From Kalaharituber pfeilii (Eukaryota > Ascomycota > Pezizomycetes > Pezizales > Pezizaceae): a DNA stretch of 64,000 nt. The notes under the pieces are model-generated. The model saw only the letters and a list, made by a program, of their open reading frames with translations, did not search any database and was not told where the DNA came from. The translations under genes and the position numbers were made by a program. The stretch lies in NCBI GenBank assembly GCA_015179045.1, contig WHUZ01000001.1, positions 310,001 through 374,000 of the forward strand. Reading direction: 5' to 3'. This document shows, piece after piece, positions 53,601 through 64,000 of this stretch (the stretch's first letter is position 1; each line of letters starts with the position of its first letter).

Positions 53601-56600
53601 TGCACGATTTCTTTCAGATTTCGTTCTCACAAATTTAAATATTGCGCTCCTACTTTGAGTATGCTGTCTTGCCTGTCCTTAAATGCAAAAAAGTTGAAAT
53701 GAGACCTCCAATCCCGTAGCCGAATTGCCCGAGGAATTCCCGATACGGGAGAGTCAAGAATAAGGCAAATGTAACCCCTGGGGGATGATGATGCTTCCCC
53801 AGTTGCGATTATTGTCGTTACTAGGAGTACCCTGTTTTATGTTCAATTATCGACCGAAGTGGGGGTACCGCGATCGTGCCCTTAGAACTGATTTCAACAA
53901 CGAAGTATCTCACTTCCGCTTACGAGCAAAGTCCCAATAGCTTACTCGCAACGAGCTTCGATTTGCCGGATAGTATTTTTGGTCGTCTGAGCGCAACTTG
54001 ACGGGACTCAAACTAGAGGTACGAATCCTGTCACTTGGAGAGTGAGAAGGTAAATATAGCAAAATAAAAAAAAATAATCATACATTTCAAGGTACCAACT
54101 TTAAATTAACCCACCTAAACTACATGACCATGTTGCACCTTCCCAATCTCACAAGTAAGAAACCGTCGGATCAGCTGCATGTGGGTAATGACAAGACGAA
54201 ACATGGAAAACTTTCAGAATGAAGGAAGGAGCAACCTAAAGTCCCAGAGATCTAAACCTAATCAAGAAAAGGCTCAACGAGGATGCGGATAAACACGCGA
54301 CTGCACAAGTTCATGTTGCGATAGGGAGCATAGATCGTCAGTAGGATGCAAAGTTAAGAAGCTTGGGTCCTTCCGAATATGGCTAGCCCTCTAGCTAACC
54401 TCAGGGTATGATATGCATACAGGGCACTGGGTTGAAGATATGGAGCTTATCGTCGGTGTGGAGAAAGAGAACGACAGCAACACACCCGGGCAACGACCCC
54501 GGCAGTGGGACCTGGGGCGACAGGTCATACATCCTTGCCAGTTCTAGAAGTTATCATAGAACCAAAATTCACTTACCATAAGCCCACCCTGTTTTCATTC
54601 GGAGCCTCCCGGAGCCAGTAACCAAATAGCTTGACTCTCTCAACTACGACAGCAGCTTGGCACAAACATGCGGATGTCTGCATCTGCATGGGGGTCTCGG
54701 GCGATCTGCATGGATGTTCAACCCTTTCCAGGAAGGACGTTTTGGGTCCCGTAGTCATGCCATTTGTAGGGGGGTCATGTACTTTGAGATACTTGGCACT
54801 GTACACAGGAGATAGCAAAGCGTTTGGGAATTAGAGCTTTGCTAGAGAGTATGAGGGAACCAGTAGCTGAGGGACCATGCGATTTCATTCGGAACTATAA
54901 TTGGCAGTCCGGTTTCTGGAGAACCTTCGGCATAGGCAGCCTTCCTGTGACGGTATATTCATTATACATAAGAGGGTATTCAGGCTAGAAGTATCCGAAA
55001 TTATATCCCCCTTTCCTTTGCTGAATACTTAAACCTATAACTTATCCCTTGGGGTCGTGAGACATGCAACCGACCACTCCCCTCCCCCCGTAGAACCTTT
55101 CAACTCAACCCAAAGTCGTTTCTGATGAAAGATTCTGATTCTCCGAAGCTCATTCATATAGCGTTAACTTTTTTTTGGCCGACTTGGGACTTTAGTTTCT
55201 CTTGCAAGATACTTCGCTGGAGGGTGGCGGCACTCGATTGCATTTGGACACAACTCTTCATTTATGATATGATACATAGAGTACCCGAAGCGAACTCCCA
55301 ATCAACAATGCCATGCTAGCCTCGAACCATTCTACTCCTTTGTGAAAGCAGATAAAGAATCGTCGAAAAATTTATCGGATTCGCATCGTACTTCACTCTC
55401 ACTAACATTGGGAATTGCCGTTTGGCATGTGACCGAGAACCTCTTAACAAACAATCTGACTGGCAACTTAAGAAATGGAATGGATCCGTTTCTCGTACCT
55501 AGTCACAATGCCACCAATCCAATGTGTGGGTGGCATCTGCCTCTTTCTTTCGTCAACTGTGCCCGTCACTGGAAGTCCCAATCCAGCGAGAAGTTTGTTT
55601 ATGGCACCACCTACATTAAAGTTACCACGGGAAAAAGTTTGAGGATGAGGATCAGGCATGCTCACCATTCAAGACACAAGATATGCCGGAAAGTTTGGAA
55701 CCTCTTCATATCTTGCCCTTCAAGACCTTAAGCGATGTAGTTATTGTCGCTCGTTACTCCCGACTCATCAATCGGCCACAGTTATTTTTTCCTCTCTTTC
55801 ATAATCAGTACTTGAAATTTATTAAGGTAGAAGTTATGGCGATGGCACACACTCAACCGAAGCATTTTTTAAAAATTACTGAAGTTTAACGAAGCTCACG
55901 AAGTATATGGAGCTGAGTCTGCCCCATGCGACGTTCACAACCGGAAGATTCTGCAACTTTTTGAGTTCAGCTGCAGCATTCCCGGTCCGTTTCCCTTCCG
56001 CTGTCATAAACTCAGTTTAAGTCGTCGAAATCAGGTGGTTCAGCCATCTAAAATAGTCTGACATCCTAACCTCCGACGTATTTAAAGTTGACTATTATTA
56101 CGATTTCCTTGAAATCAAGTTTTCCGCGTGAATGAAATTGATAGTTCCAAGAATTCTTCTATCGATCGGTACTACTTACAAGCTTCCAGCTGCTATGGGT
56201 GTTGAGATATCGGTGGAATAAAACGTCAAATCAACTAATCCCATGCCAACTTAGAATAGTAATTTACAACGGTACCGCTTTCATCGTTAAATCCCTCTAG
56301 CAAGGATATATGTATAACGTCACTGTCGCTTGGGGTTCCTTGGTTTTACTGTACGTAACAGATGATATGTTCCTTGGCATGGACCAACCAGACTACTAGT
56401 ACCAGTCCCGTAGTAGTTACAAGTATGAGTAATGAGCCAGTACCTTGGCCACCCAAGTTCCAGTTTTGGTACGGTATCATACAGACCCCTAGTTATGTAG
56501 TAGTTACAGGCACACCTTATATACCTGTTGCATCAGTCGTCGCACAAGATACTCTTCCTTTGTTACATTCTGTTTCTTCCGCATCTGTTAATCGCTTTTA

Positions 56601-57090
56601 TTATCATTGTTTGCGTGCATGGATGCATCGAGTGAATGGTGTAACTTATGATACCAAGGAGTTTCATTTTTATAGAGGGATTTTGCAACCCTGCAGGAAT
56701 TAATACTGACATGGGGTCCCAAGTCTTCTTATACAGCACTTAAAGAGTAGATGCATCATATATTGCATATTCTACGTCAATTCTGCTAGTTTCATAAAAA
56801 AAAAAAATAAACATTTCAAAGTATCAAATGAAATCAAAGATAGTTAGTGCATTCAAATATATCTCTCCAACACTTGAGATATAGTGTCCATACATGCTGC
56901 TGATATTATATCAGGGAATACTGCAGTAGCATCAATCTAGGAACATCAAACTGGCATTTGTGTTGGGCGCTCAAGTTGCATATTTATAGTGATGATTATG
57001 AAGTGACATTCCTGTATCATGCGGGGTTACTTCATGCTATCCTTGTTGACATCCTGCTGGGGTACGTACAGGCTTGCAAAATCTCTCTAA
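53601..57090. other. Long intergenic stretch, no gene supported
   Basis: ORFs of 60-130 codons occur (for example 55342-55731 and 56362-56703), but none shows domain, signal or codon evidence. No LINE or family-2 tail was found here, in contrast to the first two thirds of the window. Confidence 0.5.
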
Positions 57091-57758
57091 TACAGGTCAC
57101 TCTGGCTATAATGAAGCTAAGAATCTCACCGGTTTCTTCAGCTTTCACTATAGCAAGGGTCACGTGCTTCCCCAAGGTAGGCAGGGGTGAAAAAAGAATT
57201 GTCAAATGCAGAAGTTTTCAGTGTATGATATTCAGATCCCAAGTGCGAATTCAGTTCCTTACTAGACCACCAATATCATCTCTCCTCAACTCCGCTTTGG
57301 ACACCCAGCTCTAGAGAAATGGAAGGTATGTCATGCTCGCCAGGAAGTGGGACAGCGCCCAGCAGATATGATTTCAGAAGAGTTATGCAAATTATTTCCT
57401 AATCCCGATAGCAAGCCAATTGCATTATCTTCAACATATATGATATTGAGGCGGTCAGATACACCAAAAGTTTTTTTTTTTCCTTTTTGTATTGAGATAT
57501 CTTGAATAAATCACCACTCTGCTAAGCCTATTACATAAGGCAGTACTGAGACTACTCCCAGGTATTTCACTATAGCAAGTAGACTTTACCTGTAGCTGAA
57601 TTAATTAGTCCTGAAAAGTTCTTCATTTTCATTATAGTGCCTCTTTTCACGATAGCCAGGGCGTTTTAGCTGCGTGCGCAAACGATCTCGCCCATTATTC
57701 CTTCACTATAGCCAGGAATTCACTATCAAGAGTTTCGTTATAGCCAGGGTCACCTGTA
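57091..57758. mobile_element. Non-autonomous Tc1/mariner-like element, 668 bp
   Basis: The left end TACAGGTCACTCTGGCTATA at 57091 and the right end TATAGCCAGGGTCACCTGTA at 57739-57758 are inverted repeats, each bordered by TA. The internal motif TTCACTATAGC(A/C)AG recurs at 57145, 57567 and 57707 with TTTCACGATAGCCAGGG at 57645, making sub-terminal repeats. No transposase seen. Confidence 0.72.
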
Positions 57759-59490
57759 TTCACATATATCAAGGTCATGGACCAGTACCAGGTAACACGA
57801 AGTGGGGTACGCATAGGGGATGTACATATTTTAGATTAGTTAATTCTCTTGTTGGTAATATTAGCATGGACTTTACCATATTTGATAGTTATGAAAGGGC
57901 GGACATTTTAACCCATTCCCAGGTAAAACTTCTTATCTTTGATTTTTCAAATCACTGTTACAGAATCTTAAATAAATGGCTATCGCTTCAAAATATTGTT
58001 GCTCATTCACTAATTTATCATCATTTGATACAAAACTAGTTTTATCTCTTTATGTTGGTTTGATTTGAGTGTTGAAGTTGATGCGATATTCATTCCGCGT
58101 ACAGATGTCCCCAACCATAGGTCTAGTTCCAAATCCGGTAACCTCAATCCTTATTGTGGCTTACCCGGAACCGATTAATGACTTCAAGAAACCAGTTCCG
58201 GTGCTTGGCGCCTCGGAGCTGAGGCGCCCTCCATTTGGGAATAGATTTCGTGTGAATTTCGGCAAAGTATTTTGTTATCTCTTGGGGTGCCGTGATATCT
58301 ATAAATCCCTACTAGCGACATTCAACTCCGGATATTGCAGGCCGATGCTGAATGATTCTTCATAGCGTTTTGTGTAGATTTTGGAAGTTCATTGTTGTTT
58401 GTATTGGAGTACAGTTAGCAAGGAGGTAGTTCGCAGTGGGAAGTCAGTCTCGAACTAGCGGAGGTATGCTGTTCACCAACTCTATATCATAGTAATCGGC
58501 GATGGAGGTGCTAGGGGGTGATGCGGCCTCTCTTTTTTTGGTCTCGTGATCTAACTCATCGCTGGGCCGTATTCACATCCTGACCACTGCCCTCTGTGAT
58601 AGATTCCTGAAGAGTCGCAGGTATGTAACTGAGAAGATCAAAGATCTCTATTCAATACTAAAAGAATATAAAGAGAAGTCGTTGCAGGTAGGACACAAGA
58701 CTTTACGATGGATTTCAAACCCAAAATTCCGCCCATTGTTAAATGACTAACAGCCGAAAATTCGGTAACCAAAGAAACCTGCCATGACATAGAGCCATTA
58801 TAATATCCGATCAAATAGTTCTTGGTCAGAATTCTCCTACTTTACCTGCCTTGCAATTTGCTAACAAGCTTCACATTCCTCTTAGTCCGCTATTTCCAGA
58901 AAGCAGGCACAACTTGTTTATTGGAGATTTTTCCTCCGCAGAAATTCAGAATCCACTCACGAAAATGAAATGAAAGTAATGATAGTAAGCAAGACTTAGG
59001 GCACGATATATTTTTCATGAAAAAATGGGATTATCTGAATGACAGCAATGCCAACTCCGTAGTCCCCATGAGATACCAATAACACCGAACCGAATTAACG
59101 CCATAGAAAAGAAAAAAAAATACATGAAACTGGTAAAACAAGAAGGAAGCAGAAAAGATAAAGGAAAGGATATCAGGGACGCCCTGCTGGGTGATATGCA
59201 GGCAGGACAAAGATTTCAGAACAAAGAGGTATGGAGTGTAGTGAGACCAAACAAGTCAGCCCGAGTACGAAGTTGCCATGCACAAAAAGCGAAGAAACAG
59301 CAAAAAAAAAAAGGACAATTGAGATATTTTCCATGTTCTGCTCTTTGTTGGTTTTTGCACCGTTGAGTCCATCACAGATAGGGTCGTTACGGTGAATACC
59401 TCTCCAACATGCTCTGCATTGTTCCGACCTAGATGCCCCTTCTACCTGACATCACAGTCGCATTGCCTTTCCTCATTACCGCCCTCAATT
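57759..59490. other. Intergenic, no gene seen
   Basis: Short ORFs only, none with recognisable features; no repeat tail identified. Confidence 0.4.
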
Positions 59491-59934
59491 TCACCGCCGC
59501 GGCTCTAGCCCTGGCGGTAGTTCGTCTCCAGACCCCTCTACCAGTTGCGCCCATCCTAGCCCCGGTCTCGGTCCAATGTGATCCGGTTTCCTCGGTTTCT
59601 GTGGTGTTGGCATAGACTCGGAATTGGCACCACTCACTACACCTCCACTACCTCCCATACCTACCAGGCCACCGGGTCTTCTACCACTAGCTGGACTGCG
59701 GGGTGGAACAGTGTCGGGAAGAACGGTGACTGGAGGTGGGTATGCGCGGAGAAATGGAGGAATCTGGTTGGTGAATCCGGGACGAGGAGGGGCCGGAGAC
59801 TCGTCGGTTGGAGGTGGGGGAGTGCTTGATAGCATGCGAGAGGATGAGCCTGAGGGGGGTACGCTGGAATGAGGATAGCGGGAAAATGCCGCTCTGAGCG
59901 ACAATGTAGTATGTGCCGTCTGTGGTTTAAACAT
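59491..59934 (-). CDS. Proline-rich small protein, possible mitochondrial presequence
   Basis: An ATG-started frame of 147 residues. The first 30 residues are Arg/Ser/Thr-rich with no acidic residue (LSLRAAFSRYPHSS), compatible with a mitochondrial targeting sequence. Pro-rich stretches follow (TPPPPTDESPAPPRPG, RAYPPPVTVLPDTVPPRSP), then GGLVGMGGSGG and a basic PQKPRKPDHIGPRPG. The family is not recognised. A GTGAAA after the last Arg codons could be a donor, so the C-terminus may continue in another exon. Composition and frame length in a GC-richer block support a real gene, but moderately. Confidence 0.4.
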   Translation of the reverse strand: MFKPQTAHTTLSLRAAFSRYPHSSVPPSGSSSRMLSSTPPPPTDESPAPPRPGFTNQIPPFLRAYPPPVTVLPDTVPPRSPASGRRPGGLVGMGGSGGVVSGANSESMPTPQKPRKPDHIGPRPGLGWAQLVEGSGDELPPGLEPRR

Positions 59935-62900
59935 CCTGGTGACAGCGGTGGTTATGGAATGTTGGATTGAATGTTATGCGAAATGAGATAATGAAGGCTG
60001 AGGAATTTGGCGTTGAAAGATCTAAGAACACTTGGAATAGCGGACGCTTTGACAATCAGGCAGTCTTCGTCGTGTCCGTTCAAGGTCCAAGAACCGGAAA
60101 TTGGGTACAAATAAAGATATTATCTGCGTTATTGTTGTCCAGAGTCGTCACAGTTCCACACAATTATTATTAGGATTTCGCACTATTATTCGCATTCAGA
60201 TGTGGTTTCGATTTCAATTAACAGTACAAAGCAGTTCTTGTGTGTGTTCTTACAATTTATATATATAGCACCCCACCGAACCTGCCAACGCAATCTTGTT
60301 CCGCCACTAGCCACATCCCGCTCCGCGCAAAATCACACGAAATCGTCGATCACCGCCATTTGCGGTTCAACAGTTGGCGTCCCAAGCGCTGGCCTGGCTG
60401 GACGTCATGTAGACGTAAGTAAGATAATCCAGACATGGAGGGGTGATTATGTAATTTTGGGGAGCGTTCAAGACTTTTGTTGGTTTCGCTCTTTCTTGAT
60501 AGGTAGTTGATGTACCGGATGCGGTGAGCTTGGAAAGCTTAAGTCTGGTTGTGAGCGCATGTGAATCGGGGCTTTGCAGGTGACTGGTTTCTTGTTGGTC
60601 GTTGAGGAAAAGGATGCCTGAGTCGATCACCGATAGTTCGAGGTAATGCAACCAGACTAGCTTGCCTAACTACCAAGGCTTGACTCGAAAAGGTTAGAGG
60701 AGCACAGTAGGCGCGTCGATGCACGTGCTAGCGCTGCGTTGCGCCCTCAGGGCCATGGCTCGGGTACGCCACTGCACATGCGAGTGTAACTGTCACTACT
60801 GGCGCAGCATGATATTGTTCATGCTCCTCAAAACAGCATATATACTGCTTCCAGTCCTACATACTGTCCTTTTGTCTCTTCTCTTAAGCCTAATCGCCAG
60901 AAAATCACAGATGCCACCGATCCGCACATACCAACCAAAATATCAAAATGCTTTTCATGGCTCTCGCTTCTCTCCTCTTTTCCCTCCCGTTCTCCTAGCG
61001 GCGCCAGACCTCAAGCTGGCCTCATCTCGGATGACGGTGTATTAAACTTAGGTAGAAGAGATGATTGTTATTACTCCGTAGTCAGAATAGCCGAAAGAAC
61101 GGTATCTTTATCTAGTCTCCATCGTGGCCCCCACTGATATCCGACACTCCGCCCGTCATGTCCGACTGGACATTACTGCAGATCTCTAACACGGCGCGAG
61201 CTACTGCTGTTCAGCATCTTACTGCTCCGGCGACCTTTCCCAGTGCGCACACCAGCCGCATAAACCAATTTACGAGCATCAACCCACAATTCAAGTTACG
61301 AGCCTGCTCGTCCGCTGCCCCGTCCTGCTCATGCGAGAACACCACCCTGTCTTGCGTCCCGCATTCCCAGGCCGGGTTGTAACTTGGCAAGCAGCACGCG
61401 CGTGACACTTGTCTGCCGTATTATCAATTGATCACCATGACGGTAATGTACGATTACCCGATTGCAACCCTACACGCGACTGCGACGTGCACAATGACGC
61501 TCTTGAGTTGCGAGACTCCGGCTCAATGGTCCCGGCAGTGCCAGCATGAAATCGTATTTCGAGCCGCAATACACGCATTATCCCGACCACTGCGAGTATG
61601 TGTATCCGTGCGCAGTTCTGGCACACCCGGCAGTCACGGCTGTGAATGTGCCGCTTGTGCATTATGACAGAGAGGAGACTATTGGCACGAGCATGGGCGT
61701 GCGGCACAGAAGGTCTTGACGATGGTCGGGGGGTAACAGTCTTAATATGGGGATTATGAAGCTATCAAGTGCTTGCAGAGGATAAGGCAGAGGTTGGGAA
61801 CTGGTGGGATGAGATTTGGGACAAGTAGATAATGCATAGAACTTGAATGTGGTAGACAATTGCGGAGCCCGAATAGGGATCAAAATTGTAAACGTGGCGT
61901 GAATGGGCGATGAAGCCGGGGATGGGTACTTGAAATTGTATATAGATTGGGCCGATGTACTTAAATCAAGTGCTGCGTAGCGCGTACGAAACACTTGAGT
62001 TTGTGCGTGCTGTGGTGATTTTCGAATTGTGACTCTGATATACTTACATATATACAAGAAGTATATAAATAGGATAATGGAGAAGCTATTGAGGATGCAC
62101 AATTTTTGGATACTTCTAAGTAGCTCCTAATCACGCACATCAGGTACGTATTCACTTAGGTAGGGCTTGTCATCAAGTGCTGCTTTTGAACTTGAACGGA
62201 CCTCCAAGAAGTAAGTATCCATTCCTAAGTATTTCATATGTAGGTAGAATGTGCCACTCGTATGTGTCATCTCAAGTATATTTCTCCGGTCTACTGATCA
62301 GATGAAAAAAAATTTAATTAAACATAGAATGAAAGATAATCGAGATCACAAAACTGAAGTATTTATGCAGTCCCCTATCTATAGTGTGTTCTCGTTCACC
62401 GGTGTTTATGATGGTAGCCACATCCCGTATGCTACTCTGGATGACTTCCCATGTGCGCAGATTGACAGATTCACAGGTGAAAGATCGCCCAGAAATTTTT
62501 TTTCAACCCCCCCGTCAATTCTGGCTGTACGTATGTTTCTTGATGGGTGGCTGAGATGCCACTTCAGTGTGGTGAGATACGGATACAGCGAATTTAATTC
62601 TTTTTTGTTAATTATATGTTTATATGAAACTATTATGATTACTATTATTATGTTGCTTGAGCACCGTGCGATTTACCCGTTACCAGCAGACAATACTTTT
62701 CGGAACTGGGCCGCATATGCAAGTTACTTATCATCGACACGGGAATCGACTGTACTGTAGCTTCTTCATTGCATCTGTCATATGCAACTCCGATCGGCCC
62801 AGTTCTCAAACAATTACCGAATACTAGTACATGCCGCAACCTTGTAGAGTAGAGTTACATCCATAATCGAAGACTATCATTCATCATAAACCAATCTGCA

Positions 62901-64000
62901 TTGCAGCTTGCATGAGGAGTTGAGATTAAGACCTCAATTTGTCAGCCAATAGAGGGTCTGAAGTGCTGATATGCAAGCGTAGGCTCCTCAATACCACTTG
63001 CGGGTGACGATTAGGCTTCCTGCAGTAGTCGACAGTACTAGCTCTTCGGAGAAAAGTTGTTGCGTGACCGATGTGGAATTCTATCATAAGTCATTGACTG
63101 TTACACAGAGTACAAATGCAACCTAGCCAATCACCACAATTTGCCACAGCAACCTTGCATGTCCAGCCAACCATAAAAGTGGGGGCGGTAAGTTGATGTC
63201 GACGGAGGCAAACTGGATGGAACGCCTGCTGTTGGACACTTGTTAAACAATGTAAAAGTAGTGAAAGTCCTAGCCTAGTGTGGGAGGGGACAGGAAATCA
63301 ACTTTTTGGCATCGGCAATTGCCGCAACTCGCATGGTTGAATACAAGTATTTTACATGTTTGTACTGTAATTCAAGGTGCAGATAGGACGACTGTGGGTC
63401 GGTTGGTTTCGTTCAATCGCAAAAGTGCGCCTTGTCTTGCATTTCGATCAGCGCGTGGCAAGAGGGTGTGTTGTTCTGGTTTGGCCAGTCTGGCAAGCTT
63501 GTCAAGCAGACTAGAGTACAGCATGCTGCTTGTTAAAGGCCTAACTGTATGGGTGCGTTACGGTCGCCCGCGTAGTGTCTAAAAATTGGACCAGTCTGGC
63601 ACGCGTTCCGTTTGTGCGTTAGCTGTAGCATGCAAAAGCAGCGACATAGCTCATCTCTCCCCTTATGACTTGTGATTGCCGCAACACGTGACTAGGAACT
63701 CATGTGTCAGATGTGAGGTCATTAGAAGTTCCAAAGAACCTCAATCTGGCAAAAGCAGCAAGGCCACGTTTCCTCCTGTTCAGTTCTGGGAACGACAACA
63801 TGGTTGATCCTTCCCCAGAGCGAAAGCTCTTCCGTCGAAACATTCGGACCAGCCTATACATTGTACTCAGTAGGTGCAAAGCGAACCAGGCTGCGCTGCG
63901 GTGCTTGCATATGCGTGTCGTAAATGGACGCAGAAGGCCCAAGCACATGCACGTGCACTTTTGCACAAAGGCGATCGTGTTGAATCAAGATTTGAATTGG
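59935..64000. other. Gene-poor right end
   Basis: ORFs up to 169 codons (62251-62760) show no domain, signal peptide or splice-supported extension. No poly-A-tailed repeats or TIR pairs were recognised. Regulatory sequence of a neighbour beyond the window cannot be excluded. Confidence 0.45.

Noticed and set aside
62251..62760. 169-codon ORF
   Set aside because: No domain, signal, splice or codon support; left as possible chance ORF.
1..64000. CRISPR arrays, rRNA and tRNA genes
   Set aside because: No regularly spaced repeats; no cloverleaf with matching A and B boxes was found by eye; the organism is a eukaryote.

Overview
The window is nuclear DNA from a filamentous ascomycete fungus, most likely Pezizomycotina. 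The reasons are short GT-AG introns (64-220 bp) with CTAAC/CTGAC-like branch sites, fungal families (type-B carboxylesterase, F-box protein, YAT-type amino-acid permease, GCR1_C protein, NACHT-ankyrin NLR), and fungal-type repeats (RNase H-bearing LINE, pogo/Fot1 transposon, solo LTRs). It is gene-poor and repeat-rich. No database could be searched, so family names rest on motifs recognised by eye.

Layout. 1.3-3.1 kb: four-exon secreted carboxylesterase (+). 4.5-6.1 kb: F-box protein (+), whose TAG stop was hit by a pogo-like transposon (6.05-8.23 kb) with a decayed transposase. 9-17 kb: mostly LINE tails and tiny retroposons, with a probable small membrane-protein gene (-, 12.4-13.75 kb). 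17.1-21.7 kb: large low-complexity acidic protein (-). 23.3-26.9 kb: small retroinsertions, a relic gene copy and a small AT-hook-like gene. 27.1-30.8 kb: a foldback element holding two solo LTRs and a LINE fragment. 33.0-35.2 kb: unrecognised two-exon tail-anchored protein with a coding minisatellite. 35.4-38.4 kb: more tiny retroposons. 39.8-41.0 kb: GCR1_C-domain protein. 42.5-43.3 kb: TIR element. 44.0-49.1 kb: broken NACHT-ankyrin NLR (-). 51.9-53.6 kb: amino-acid permease (-). 57.1-57.8 kb: Tc1/mariner-like TIR element. The last 6 kb is nearly empty apart from one small proline-rich ORF.

The most unusual signal is a population of very small retroposed units. Each is about 21-45 nt of unique sequence plus a poly(A) tail, usually between 11-17 bp target-site duplications. 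Two families are seen. One shares its 3' end (a bulged hairpin plus GATAT-A(n)) with longer LINE copies, one of which still encodes an RNase H/zinc-knuckle C-terminus. The other (CCCTGC hairpin plus CACGTGA-A(n)) starts at nearly the same base in six copies, and no longer version is present here. A 28-bp nearly pure A insertion with a 17-bp duplication is the extreme case. They read either as extreme 5' truncations stopping at an RNA hairpin or as autonomous minimal SINE-like units.

The genes show no shared pathway. What links the region is how mobile DNA has edited them: a stop codon moved by a transposon, an NLR split by a 0.5-kb insertion and frameshifts, and a gene-family relic left among repeats.
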